Both the position numbers and the translations under genes were made by a program. Source: W0P28-013 sp963621145 (lineage in GTDB: Bacteria > Bacteroidota > Bacteroidia > Bacteroidales > Paludibacteraceae). From it: a DNA stretch of 15,719 bases. The notes under the pieces were generated by a model. It was not told the origin of the DNA. It saw only the letters and a list, made by a program, of their open reading frames with translations, and did no database searches. Positions 1 to 8,011 of the stretch are shown one piece after another; within the stretch, counting starts at the first letter, position 1; every line of letters begins with the position of its first letter. Location of the stretch: assembly GCA_963621145.1 (NCBI GenBank), contig CAVFDI010000040.1, forward strand, positions 1 through 15,719, given 5' to 3'.

Positions 1-41
1 GTTTACACACTATTTTTATAACATTTATCTACAAAACAAAG

Positions 42-3000
42 ATGAGAAAATTTACATTATTACTCACTGCATTTTTGACATTTGGCGCGGGGCTTGCCTT
101 GGCCGATGTGAAAGGTACGGTAGTGTCTGGAGAGGGCGATGAGCCTGTGATAGGCGCATCTATTGTGGTGAAAGGCACCACCAACGGCACCATCACCGAT
201 GTGGACGGTTCGTTCGAATTGCCCGTATCGGCTGGTGATGTGCTGGTTGTCTCCTACATCGGCATGAAAACCCAAGAGGTGGTTGCAAAAAATGGCATGA
301 CTATTCATTTGGAGGAAGATGCCCAGATGATTGACGAAGTCATCTCCGTCGCCTACGGCACCTCCACGAAAAAAGCCTTTACGGGTGCTGCACAGTCGAA
401 ACGCGGCGACGAAATAGCCAAAATGCAGGTTTCTGATGTGTCGAAATCGCTCGATGGTGCAATGGCTGGCGTGCAGGTGGTATCGAGTTCGGGTCAACCG
501 GGAACATCGGCCTCTATCCGCATTCGTGGTGTGGGCTCTATCTCGGCTTCGCAATCGCCGCTTATCGTGGTCGATGGTGTGCCTTACGAAGGCTCGTTGA
601 ACTCTATTCCTTCGCAAGATATCGCTTCGCTCACCGTGTTGAAAGACGCTGCCGCCAACTCGATGTATGGTGCGCGCGGCTCGAATGGTGTAATCCTTAT
701 TACGACTAAAAAAGGTGAATCGGGCAAAATCAATGTCAATCTCGAAGCACGCGTGGGTGGCAATATGCGTGGTGTACCCGCATACGACATCATTACCGAC
801 CCGGGCGACTACTACGAGATGATGTGGGAATCCATTCGCAACTCCTATTATTACAGTGGCTCGTCGTATTTGGCTTCGGGTATTGCGGCCTCAAACGACC
901 TGATCAATAAATTGGGCTACAATATCTATAAGGGTATTCCCGATGCCGAGGTGGTAAACTACGCCACTGGTCGCTTGAATCCCAATGCAAAAGAGTTGAA
1001 ATGGACCGATTCGTGGCTGAAAGAGCCGTTCCAAGTAGGCTTGCGCCAAGAGTACAACTTGAGCATCAGCGGTGGTGTGGACAAGACGAACTACTACATT
1101 TCGGCGGGCTATCTCAACGATAATGGCTACATCTCCAACTCTGGTTTTGAGCGTTTCAATGTGCGCGCCAAATTGGAACAAGAGGTAACCAAATGGCTCA
1201 AAGTGAACATCAATTCAGCCTACACACACACCTCGAGCGATTCGCCAACGGCTGGCACATCGGGCTACAGCAACCTGTTTATGTTCTCGCAGAGTATTGC
1301 CCCAATCTATCCTGTGTATCTCTACAACCGCGATGGTGTGGCACAATATGACGCTAATGGCAAACGCCGTTACGACTTTGGCGAAGAAGACAAAGACAAC
1401 GGCTATATGTCGCGCGCCTATGCATCGAACCAAAACCCATTGGCAACGAACGAAGCCAACATCTACCGTTCGGTGTGGGACAACTTGAACCTGCGTGGCG
1501 GCTTGGATTTCACGCTCTATAAAGGACTGAAACTGCAAGTGAACGCTGCCTACGATGTTTACAACATCAACTCTACCGAGTTTATGACACCAATAGGTGG
1601 CGATGCCAAAACTGCCAATGGTCGCGGCACAAAATCGACACAACGCTACATAGCGCTGAATACCAACCAGTTGCTTACCTACGAAAATACATTCGACGGT
1701 GTGCACAGCATCAATGTGTTGCTCGGTCACGAGTTCAAAATGGACAAGAGTGAGGTACTGAGCGGTCAAAAATCGCAGTTCTACGATTCGACCAACCCAG
1801 AATTTGAAACCGCAGGTTCGATCGATGGACTCACATCGTACACCTCGGCCTACAAAATTCAAGGTTTCTTGAGCCGCTTCGAATACAACTACGCCGAAAA
1901 ATACTATCTTTCAGCCTCGTATCGTACCGATGGTTCTTCTTATTTCGCACCAAAAGTGCGTTGGGGACACTTCTGGTCGGTTGGTGCCAGTTGGCGTATG
2001 AAAGAGGAGAGTTGGCTTCAGGGCGTTGAGGCTATACACGACTTGAAACTGAAAGCCAGTTACGGCACACAAGGTAACGACAATGTGGGTCTTGGCTCTG
2101 CACCATACATCGACACTTACGCTTATGCCGAGTCGACCGACGGTGGTAAAAAATCGCCCGTTCTGTCGAACCGCGGCAATCCCGACCTCACTTGGGAGAA
2201 GAGTAACAACCTGAATGTGGGCGTTGAATTGGGTCTGTTCGACCGTTTGGACATCGAAGCCGATTTCTTTATCAAAGAGACCAAGGACATGATTTATGCC
2301 AAACCGCTGCCGCCTTCGGTAGGTTCGCCTGCCTATATGTACACCAACGAAATGGATATGCGCAACATCGGCGTGGAGGTAACTCTTGGTGCTACCTTGC
2401 TGAAAACGCGTAACCTGAAATGGACAGTCGATTTGAACTTGACGCACTACAAAAACCAACTTACGCGCCTCCCAGCCGACAAACAGTCGCTTATCGACCA
2501 AGATGGCGGCTATGCTTCTGGCAGTTACTGGCGCTCGGTGGGTGGTAGCATCTACGACTTCTACGACTACCACTACCTCGGTGTAGAGGCTTCGAGCGGT
2601 CTGCCGATGTACGAAGTTACAGCAGAAGACTATGCGAAAGCGCAAGAGACTGCGGTCGAGAACGGCATTGCTTTCGACGAATCGGCCTATGGTCAGTTGG
2701 AAGATGGTACGCGCTACGCCTACAAAACAGCCAACGCCTCGCAAAAAGTGCTAGGCAAGACAGCCATTCCCGACCTCTATGGTGGTCTGAACACCTCACT
2801 GGAGTTCTACGGTGTCGATTTGAGCATACAGACGGCCTTCCAAATAGGCGGCTATGTGTACGACAGTTTCTACGGCTCGTTGATGGGCGGTGGCGAATAT
2901 GGTGCTAACTGGCACAAAGACATATTCAAACGCTGGACATCGACCAACACCAACACCAATGTGCCGCGTGTGGGCGTAAATTCGCAAGACCTCGGTCTGC

Positions 3001-3248
3001 AAGGCGATGCCACACTCACTTCGGCAAGTTATTTCAGCCTGCGCAACATCACACTGGGCTACACATTCCCGAAAAAGTTGATGGAAAAGGCCAAAATCAA
3101 AACGCTGCGCCTCTATGTCGTAGCCGACAACATTGCTTTGGCTTCGGCGCGCAAAGGCCTCGACCCACGCCAATCGTTCTCGGGTGCTACGGGCTATGTC
3201 TATTCGGCCATGGCTACAGTTTCGGGTGGTATCACCATTGGTTTCTAA
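42..3248 (+). CDS. SusC/RagA-family TonB-linked outer membrane transporter
   Basis: Outer membrane TonB-dependent transporter of the SusC/RagA family, which imports oligosaccharides or peptides together with a SusD-type lid. The 1068 residues begin with a signal peptide (about 1-21, ending in LALA), followed by a carboxypeptidase-regulatory-like domain (about 23-95, with GTTNGTITDVDGSFELP and VSYIGM). Next comes a plug domain (about 100-225) that carries the family signature YGARGSNGVILITTKKG at 209-225. The rest is a beta-barrel that ends in a C-terminal phenylalanine (GITIGF), as expected for BAM-assembled proteins. Length is typical for the family. It is first in an operon, with the SusD gene 21 bases downstream. 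The start at 42 gives a complete signal peptide; the promoter lies upstream of the window. The substrate cannot be read from sequence; the neighbouring proteases make peptides plausible. Confidence 0.95.
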   Translation: MRKFTLLLTAFLTFGAGLALADVKGTVVSGEGDEPVIGASIVVKGTTNGTITDVDGSFELPVSAGDVLVVSYIGMKTQEVVAKNGMTIHLEEDAQMIDEVISVAYGTSTKKAFTGAAQSKRGDEIAKMQVSDVSKSLDGAMAGVQVVSSSGQPGTSASIRIRGVGSISASQSPLIVVDGVPYEGSLNSIPSQDIASLTVLKDAAANSMYGARGSNGVILITTKKGESGKINVNLEARVGGNMRGVPAYDIITDPGDYYEMMWESIRNSYYYSGSSYLASGIAASNDLINKLGYNIYKGIPDAEVVNYATGRLNPNAKELKWTDSWLKEPFQVGLRQEYNLSISGGVDKTNYYISAGYLNDNGYISNSGFERFNVRAKLEQEVTKWLKVNINSAYTHTSSDSPTAGTSGYSNLFMFSQSIAPIYPVYLYNRDGVAQYDANGKRRYDFGEEDKDNGYMSRAYASNQNPLATNEANIYRSVWDNLNLRGGLDFTLYKGLKLQVNAAYDVYNINSTEFMTPIGGDAKTANGRGTKSTQRYIALNTNQLLTYENTFDGVHSINVLLGHEFKMDKSEVLSGQKSQFYDSTNPEFETAGSIDGLTSYTSAYKIQGFLSRFEYNYAEKYYLSASYRTDGSSYFAPKVRWGHFWSVGASWRMKEESWLQGVEAIHDLKLKASYGTQGNDNVGLGSAPYIDTYAYAESTDGGKKSPVLSNRGNPDLTWEKSNNLNVGVELGLFDRLDIEADFFIKETKDMIYAKPLPPSVGSPAYMYTNEMDMRNIGVEVTLGATLLKTRNLKWTVDLNLTHYKNQLTRLPADKQSLIDQDGGYASGSYWRSVGGSIYDFYDYHYLGVEASSGLPMYEVTAEDYAKAQETAVENGIAFDESAYGQLEDGTRYAYKTANASQKVLGKTAIPDLYGGLNTSLEFYGVDLSIQTAFQIGGYVYDSFYGSLMGGGEYGANWHKDIFKRWTSTNTNTNVPRVGVNSQDLGLQGDATLTSASYFSLRNITLGYTFPKKLMEKAKIKTLRLYVVADNIALASARKGLDPRQSFSGATGYVYSAMATVSGGITIGF

Positions 3249-3269
3249 CTCTAAAAAACAACGACAGTC

Positions 3270-4793
3270 ATGAAAAAATATCAATTGCTTTTGGTGATTT
3301 CGGCTGCAGCACTCCTGACAGCCTGCGAGGCCGACTACTTGTCGGTCGAAGATACAGCGACCATCACGGCCGACCGCTATCGCGAGCTCATCGCATCGGA
3401 TCCTTCGACGCTCCAAAATAGTGTCAATGGACTCTATACCACCATGTATATGGAATACAGCAGTGATAACCACGACGAAATCGGCATTGGGTCGATACTG
3501 CATGCAACCGACATGATGACCGAAGATATTGTACAAGCCAAAGAACATTGGTTTACCTACGATTATCAACTCGAGTTCCGCATGAACAACTACCGCCGTC
3601 CCTATTCGGTGTGGACCATATTCTACACTATGATTAACAATGCCAATGGCGTCATTGCTTTGGTCGATCTCGATATTGCCAACGGCGATGCGACTACCAA
3701 CACTGCCAAAACATTGCGTAGTTGCTACGGACAAGCACTTGGCATTCGCGCCTTATCCTATATGTATCTGATTCAGATATTCCAAAACCCATTCACGGCA
3801 GCACCTACGGCTGCGGGTGCGTCTATCGATCGTAGCAAATTGGGTGTACCGCTCTATTTTGCCTCGAACGAAACCGACAAAGAGTCGATCTACAGCCGTA
3901 ACACAGTCGGTGCAGTGCTCGATGTTATCGAAGCCGACCTATTGAAGGCCGAAAAGATGCTCGAAGGCGTGAAACGCTCTAACAAAGTGCAGATCGACAA
4001 AAGTGTAATCGAGGGTCTGTTGGCACGCTACTACCTGCTTGTCGGCGATTGGAGCAAAGCCGCCGAACATGCCCAGTTGGCTTACGCTGGCTACACCATT
4101 ATGGAAGAGGCAGAACTCGTTTCTGGCGGCTTTATCGACATCGAGTCGAAGGAGTGGATGTGGGGCTTCGATGTTACCACCGAAACATCGCTCATCTATG
4201 CTTCGTGGTACTCGCACATTTCGAACCTTGCGCCAGGCTACGCTGGTGGCGGCTATGCACCGCGCGCCATCGACAAACGCCTCTACGAACAGATACCCGA
4301 AACCGACTTCCGCAAACGCTGGTTCAATGGTGACAGTGGCGATAAAACACAGTCGCAACCAGGCGCACAAGGTGCCTATGCTAATGTTAAATTTGGTTGG
4401 GACGGCACTTGGACCATGGACAACCCCTATATGCGTGCTGCCGAAATGTATCTGATAGAGGCCGAAGCCAAAGCACGCCAAGGCAACGAAACAGGGGCTG
4501 CCGAAGCACTGAAACCGCTGATGGCAAAGCGCGACACCGCTTGGAATGCCACCTCGGTATCGGTCGAAGATGTGCTGCTGCAACGCCGCATCGAACTTTG
4601 GGGCGAAGGCTTTGCCTATTTCGACCTGAAACGCAACTACCGCGGTATCGACCGCACTTACGATGGCAGCAACCACCGCAAACCCGACGGATTCATCAAA
4701 GTAGATGCTGGCGATGTACGCTGGACCTATCAAATTCCGCTTAGCGAGTTGCAAGAAAATACCGAAATAACAGACAACGACCAAAATCCGTAA
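3270..4793 (+). CDS. SusD/RagB-family surface lipoprotein
   Basis: Substrate-binding surface lipoprotein of the SusD/RagB family, which acts as the lid on the SusC barrel encoded just upstream. The 507 residues start with a lipoprotein signal whose lipobox LTAC puts the lipidated cysteine at residue 19. The TPR-like SusD fold is supported by GQALGIRALSYMYL (154-167), by NPYMRAAEMYLIEAEAKARQ (from 385) and by the conserved C-terminal block QRRIELWGEGFAYFDLKR (438-455). The protein ends in the usual family tail, where YQIPLSELQEN precedes a short polar end. Length is normal. The 21-base gap from SusC indicates co-transcription. What it binds is unknown. RagB of Porphyromonas is a peptide-binding relative, whereas SusD itself binds starch, so fold alone does not decide between glycan and peptide. 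Confidence 0.94.
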   Translation: MKKYQLLLVISAAALLTACEADYLSVEDTATITADRYRELIASDPSTLQNSVNGLYTTMYMEYSSDNHDEIGIGSILHATDMMTEDIVQAKEHWFTYDYQLEFRMNNYRRPYSVWTIFYTMINNANGVIALVDLDIANGDATTNTAKTLRSCYGQALGIRALSYMYLIQIFQNPFTAAPTAAGASIDRSKLGVPLYFASNETDKESIYSRNTVGAVLDVIEADLLKAEKMLEGVKRSNKVQIDKSVIEGLLARYYLLVGDWSKAAEHAQLAYAGYTIMEEAELVSGGFIDIESKEWMWGFDVTTETSLIYASWYSHISNLAPGYAGGGYAPRAIDKRLYEQIPETDFRKRWFNGDSGDKTQSQPGAQGAYANVKFGWDGTWTMDNPYMRAAEMYLIEAEAKARQGNETGAAEALKPLMAKRDTAWNATSVSVEDVLLQRRIELWGEGFAYFDLKRNYRGIDRTYDGSNHRKPDGFIKVDAGDVRWTYQIPLSELQENTEITDNDQNP

Positions 4794-4848
4794 ACAGCGG
4801 TTGCGTATAACAATGTTTTTCTGAAAAATAAAAAAAAGGAATTGTGCT

Positions 4849-5787
4849 ATGAAAATAAATTTGAAAATAATGTTGCCAGCACTGTTGCTGCTTGCCGCAC
4901 TTGTCGCCTGCGAAAAATCGCCCGTGAAGAGAGATTACGATTCGGCGATCGATTCCAGTAAAACGCCGAGAGGGCTTGTCGCCAACGATGCTGTGGTGTG
5001 GATGAACAAAGTTAAAATGTCGGGCAAAATTCCCGATAACTCTGCTCTCGAAAGAGGCATAATCTATTGTATCGACACGCTTGTGGACAAATATGGTTCG
5101 ATAGAAGATGCATTATTGGCTGGTGTAATCAATGAAAAATATATTGTTCAAGACACAACCGCGGCGGAATATATAGAACTCGTTGTCGGAGATTTACAGC
5201 CTAAACACGAGTACTATTATGCGATATATGCAGTCAATCAAAATGGCATTGCTTTTTCTGACCCAATTTTGTTTAAAACAACTGGTGTGGCACAGCCATT
5301 GCTTGATGTTAGTGGCACTACAAAACAAGAAACTTGGGAGGAATCCTTTTCCTTTATCGATAAAGATGGCGATGGACAGCAATTTAAGTTTGCAACTAAA
5401 GATAGTAAGAATGGTCTTTGTTCTTATTCGTGGGAACTTGGTAAAACCTATAAACCAGACAATCTGATTGTTACCAAAAAACTTGACATTGGTTTTGACA
5501 TGAACATCGATTATCAAATCTATCCCTCGACCAAAGGAAACACATACGCCGATAAATTTGCGTTGCTCATATCAAATGAGCTTATCACGGCCGACAACTG
5601 CGACAAAGCGTTTGTTCTCGATTCACTGCGATTTACGGCAGACTATAAATTGGATAGCGTGCGTAAAATAGTCAAAACATTGCCGATACCTGTCGAATAC
5701 GAATTTTCGGATGTGTATATTGCAGTGCGTCATTTCGAATCGACAAACCAATCGGGTGTGTTTGTAGAAACATTGAAAGTATATTAA
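4849..5787 (+). CDS. Lipoprotein with Fn3-like and jelly-roll-like regions
   Basis: Predicted lipoprotein of 312 residues in the position where SusE/SusF-like surface binding lipoproteins often follow SusCD. The signal ends in the lipobox LVAC, with Cys21 as the lipidation site. Residues about 40-150 look like a Bacteroidota Fn3-type module: DLQPKHEYYYAIYAVNQNG is followed by a strand ending in FKTT. The rest resembles the cleaved-adhesin/choice-of-anchor-J type of jelly roll, with a calcium-site-like DKDGDGQQFKF and a closing VYIAVRHFESTNQSGVFVE. An auxiliary ligand-binding role for the SusCD complex is inferred from position and domains. The gene follows susD by 55 bases with no terminator seen, and the next gene starts 35 bases on. 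It is visibly richer in A+T than susC/susD, notably around 5180-5520. No exact family was recognised. Confidence 0.8.
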   Translation: MKINLKIMLPALLLLAALVACEKSPVKRDYDSAIDSSKTPRGLVANDAVVWMNKVKMSGKIPDNSALERGIIYCIDTLVDKYGSIEDALLAGVINEKYIVQDTTAAEYIELVVGDLQPKHEYYYAIYAVNQNGIAFSDPILFKTTGVAQPLLDVSGTTKQETWEESFSFIDKDGDGQQFKFATKDSKNGLCSYSWELGKTYKPDNLIVTKKLDIGFDMNIDYQIYPSTKGNTYADKFALLISNELITADNCDKAFVLDSLRFTADYKLDSVRKIVKTLPIPVEYEFSDVYIAVRHFESTNQSGVFVETLKVY

Positions 5788-5822
5788 AAAACAACTTATT
5801 GTTTAATTTAAATTTTTAGAGT

Positions 5823-7673
5823 ATGAAAACAAAAATTTCTTTATTGTTTTTGTTGGTTGCCTGTGCAGGTTCTGTATTGGCAATAGGTAGAGATGCAAAG
5901 TGCGTAATACGCGAAAAAGCATCGAATGAGCGTGTGGCTAAAGCCCCTGCACAAAAGGCTGAAGTTGATCCCATTGTATTTTTCTCTTCGTTTGAAACCG
6001 AAGACGAATGGACAATTACGGATAACAGTGAAACTGCTGCTTTTAATATGAGTCTTGGCTCGCTACAAGCTTTATCGGCTGTTAGTGGCGATTACTATTT
6101 GATTTCTGGCTACGATTCAGAGAATCCTCGTGATGCTTGGGCTATTTCGCCTGCAGTATCATTGAAAAAAGACACAAAGTATTATGTTTCGGCCTATGTT
6201 TATGTACCTGGTTATGAAGGGAACTTGGACTCGTTGGCCATTACCATAGGAACCGATGGCACCATAGAGGCACAAACTAAAGCCTTGATTCAAATCAAAG
6301 AGTCTATTACGACTTGGACTTTGGTACAAGTGGAGTATACGCCGACTGAAGACGGCTTGTATTATTTCGGAATTCACCATGCTACGGCCGTTGCCGATGT
6401 AAATGCTATAGGTGTTGACGACTTTACGGTATCGACCGAAGAGCAAAAACCTAACGACCCACGCTTTGATGGAGTTTCGTTTGACGGCGCTGCAACATAT
6501 TTGCTGGAAGATGGTAAAACCATTGCTGCAGTTATCTCGCCTTCCGACACAAGCATTTATGCTCAAATTATCACAAGTTTCTGCGACTCTATTGCTATCG
6601 AAGCCATCGCTGGCAGTATAGATTCGTTGTTTGTCGATGCAGAAGGAAACATTGCGCTTGAGGGCAAATACTATCCCGACTATTTCTTGGTAACTGGCAT
6701 AGGCGACTTTGAAGTGAAAGTCAAGATGTTTGCATCGGTTGATGCTACGGTTAGTATCGATACAGTTATAACATTTACTGTTGTAGCATTGGAAGATGAT
6801 ACAAAAGCACATCTGTGGTCGAATGTTGCCATTGGAGCAGAACTTAGCGCATCCTCGTTCGTATCGTTGCAAGGCGGCTATTGCTCTGCATTTTCCGAGG
6901 GGTATTATTTGCCCGAAGGACAGAATGCCTCTATCGATTCTATCGCACTGTGGGTTAGTAGTTATTATGTTCAAGAGAGTAACCTCGACAGTAAAATCCG
7001 CATCAAATTTATGGCAGATAATGGAGAAGGTGCCCCAGACCCACACGCACAATTTGCCTATTACGATGTTACATACCGTGAGTTGTTTGGTAGCGAGGCT
7101 ATCGAAGAAAATACACTTGTTGGTATAAAACTAGAGCCAGCAGTAGTAGTAACAGGCGATTTCCATATTGGTTTGGATTTGGCGCGCCCCGATGGTATTT
7201 TGAACACGGAAGATGGTCGTGATTGGCTCAATTTGGCAATCGCACAAGTTAGTGGTTATCATGGTGGAGCTTATCTCACAACTGAAGGTGCAGATGAACT
7301 TGGCGCAGAAGAAGGGTGGTACAATCTGTATTCATTTTTCGGATCGTCGCTCTCTATAGCCTTGCTCCCAAATATAACATTTACCGATGAGGATGCCAAC
7401 GAAACAGTGGATCCAGAAAACGACACCGCCATCAAGACGGCAAAAGCCGATAGCCAGTTGTCGATCTACCCGAACCCAGCCAAAGAGGTGATCTACATCA
7501 ACAATTTGACTTCGGACGCTACGGCTACGGTTACCGATGTTACGGGCAAACAGATACTGTCGCTGTCGCATGTACAGAATAGCGTATCGGTATCGGGCTT
7601 GTCGAAAGGTATCTATTTCATCTCTATCAAAGATGCCGATGGCGTACACACCGCCAAATTTGTGAAAGAGTAA
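5823..7673 (+). CDS. Secreted choice-of-anchor-J-like protein with T9SS sorting domain
   Basis: Secreted or surface-anchored protein of 616 residues, probably a binding or adhesin-like component; no catalytic motif was seen. A signal peptide covers about 1-20 (cleavage after VLA); a lipobox-like LVAC at 11-14 leaves lipidation possible. Residues about 52-203 match the choice-of-anchor-J pattern, from VFFSSFETEDEW through DAWAISPAVSL to GVDDFTVS. A beta-rich middle (about 215-535) contains a second possible jelly-roll stretch. The C-terminus (about 545-616) is a textbook T9SS type A sorting domain: SIYPNPAKEVIYINN, then VTDVTGKQIL, SVSGLSKGIYFISI and a terminal AKFVKE. Export through the type IX system after Sec is therefore expected. 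It is the last gene of the SusCD operon, 35 bases after the lipoprotein gene, and a strong terminator follows. Confidence 0.87.
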   Translation: MKTKISLLFLLVACAGSVLAIGRDAKCVIREKASNERVAKAPAQKAEVDPIVFFSSFETEDEWTITDNSETAAFNMSLGSLQALSAVSGDYYLISGYDSENPRDAWAISPAVSLKKDTKYYVSAYVYVPGYEGNLDSLAITIGTDGTIEAQTKALIQIKESITTWTLVQVEYTPTEDGLYYFGIHHATAVADVNAIGVDDFTVSTEEQKPNDPRFDGVSFDGAATYLLEDGKTIAAVISPSDTSIYAQIITSFCDSIAIEAIAGSIDSLFVDAEGNIALEGKYYPDYFLVTGIGDFEVKVKMFASVDATVSIDTVITFTVVALEDDTKAHLWSNVAIGAELSASSFVSLQGGYCSAFSEGYYLPEGQNASIDSIALWVSSYYVQESNLDSKIRIKFMADNGEGAPDPHAQFAYYDVTYRELFGSEAIEENTLVGIKLEPAVVVTGDFHIGLDLARPDGILNTEDGRDWLNLAIAQVSGYHGGAYLTTEGADELGAEEGWYNLYSFFGSSLSIALLPNITFTDEDANETVDPENDTAIKTAKADSQLSIYPNPAKEVIYINNLTSDATATVTDVTGKQILSLSHVQNSVSVSGLSKGIYFISIKDADGVHTAKFVKE

Positions 7674-7697
7674 TAGTTGCTTAAGCATTGTCGATAT

Positions 7698-7733
7698 TGT
7701 GGGGTCGTGCTGAGCGCGCCCCCACATTTTTTT
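7698..7733 (+). terminator. Rho-independent terminator of the SusCD operon
   Basis: The stem TGTGGGG (7698-7704) pairs with CCCCACA (7720-7726). An inner GTGC/GCGC helix closes a TGA loop, and a run of seven T follows (7727-7733). It lies 24 bases after the stop codon of the 616-residue protein and should end the four-gene transcript. Confidence 0.88.
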
Positions 7734-7795
7734 AAGGTGACTTCTGTAAATTCCCCGTTTTGTAAAAAAAATAACAAATAATGGTTTTTTTTGAA

Positions 7796-7803
7796 TACTT
7801 TTG
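7796..7803 (+). promoter_or_regulatory. Orphan -7 box TACTTTTG
   Basis: This is a perfect match to the Bacteroidota -7 consensus TAnnTTTG, 209 bases upstream of the first protease start. No TTTG lies at the usual distance upstream; the nearest is 33 bases away. It could start a long leader or a small RNA, or it could be chance in A+T-rich DNA. Confidence 0.3.
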
Positions 7804-7956
7804 TGCGCTTTTTGTTTTTGGACTGCATCTGTCTGACTTTCACTCAATTACAATACCACCGCATTGCGCTTTCGCTCAAGCCAAACATCTGCTAGCCCAA
7901 AATTCAAAAATCACTACAAAGGAATTTACAGAAATCCCCTAAATAAAAAAAGTTAA

Positions 7957-7991
7957 ATTGCTGGATTTTTGCGCTAAAAAGCGTACTTTTG
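7957..7991 (+). promoter_or_regulatory. Promoter of the first M6 protease gene
   Basis: The -7 box TACTTTTG (7984-7991) matches the Bacteroidota consensus TAnnTTTG exactly. A near -33 box ATTG lies at 7957-7960, 23 bases upstream, slightly longer than the usual spacing of about 20. The box ends 20 bases before the start codon, which predicts a short leader. Confidence 0.65.
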
Positions 7992-8011
7992 CTACAGATT
8001 TATTTTGACAA

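Larger units (their letters stand above)
7734..8011. other. Intergenic region before first M6 protease
   Basis: This 278-base stretch is A+T rich and holds no ORF that looks real. It contains two perfect TAnnTTTG boxes, both TACTTTTG, at 7796-7803 and 7984-7991. The second is well placed for the protease gene. The first has no good -33 partner and no gene close behind it. No convincing structured RNA or second terminator was seen between them. Confidence 0.6.

Noticed and set aside
1..41. Promoter of the SusCD operon
   Set aside because: No consensus box was found in the 41 bases available, so the promoter probably lies before the window.
2796..3734. 312-codon open frame on the minus strand across the susC/susD junction
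   Set aside because: It lies opposite two clear genes, spans their junction, shows no recognisable domain and is rich in Cys, His and Arg, as expected for the complement of real coding sequence. Similar long antisense frames opposite the other genes were rejected for the same reason.
4794..4848. Separate promoter or terminator between susD and the lipoprotein gene
   Set aside because: No TAnnTTTG box or stable hairpin with a T run was found, so the gap is read as within one operon.
7951..7966. AAATTGCTGGAT upstream of the first protease as another IS end
   Set aside because: It differs by one base from the IS core AAATTGCAGGAT, but the flanks do not continue the match convincingly and it falls in a promoter of A+T-rich DNA. 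Chance is likely.
7971..7983. CGC/GCG hairpin between the promoter elements of the first protease
   Set aside because: The stem is only three or four base pairs with a five-base loop, too weak to call an operator or terminator.
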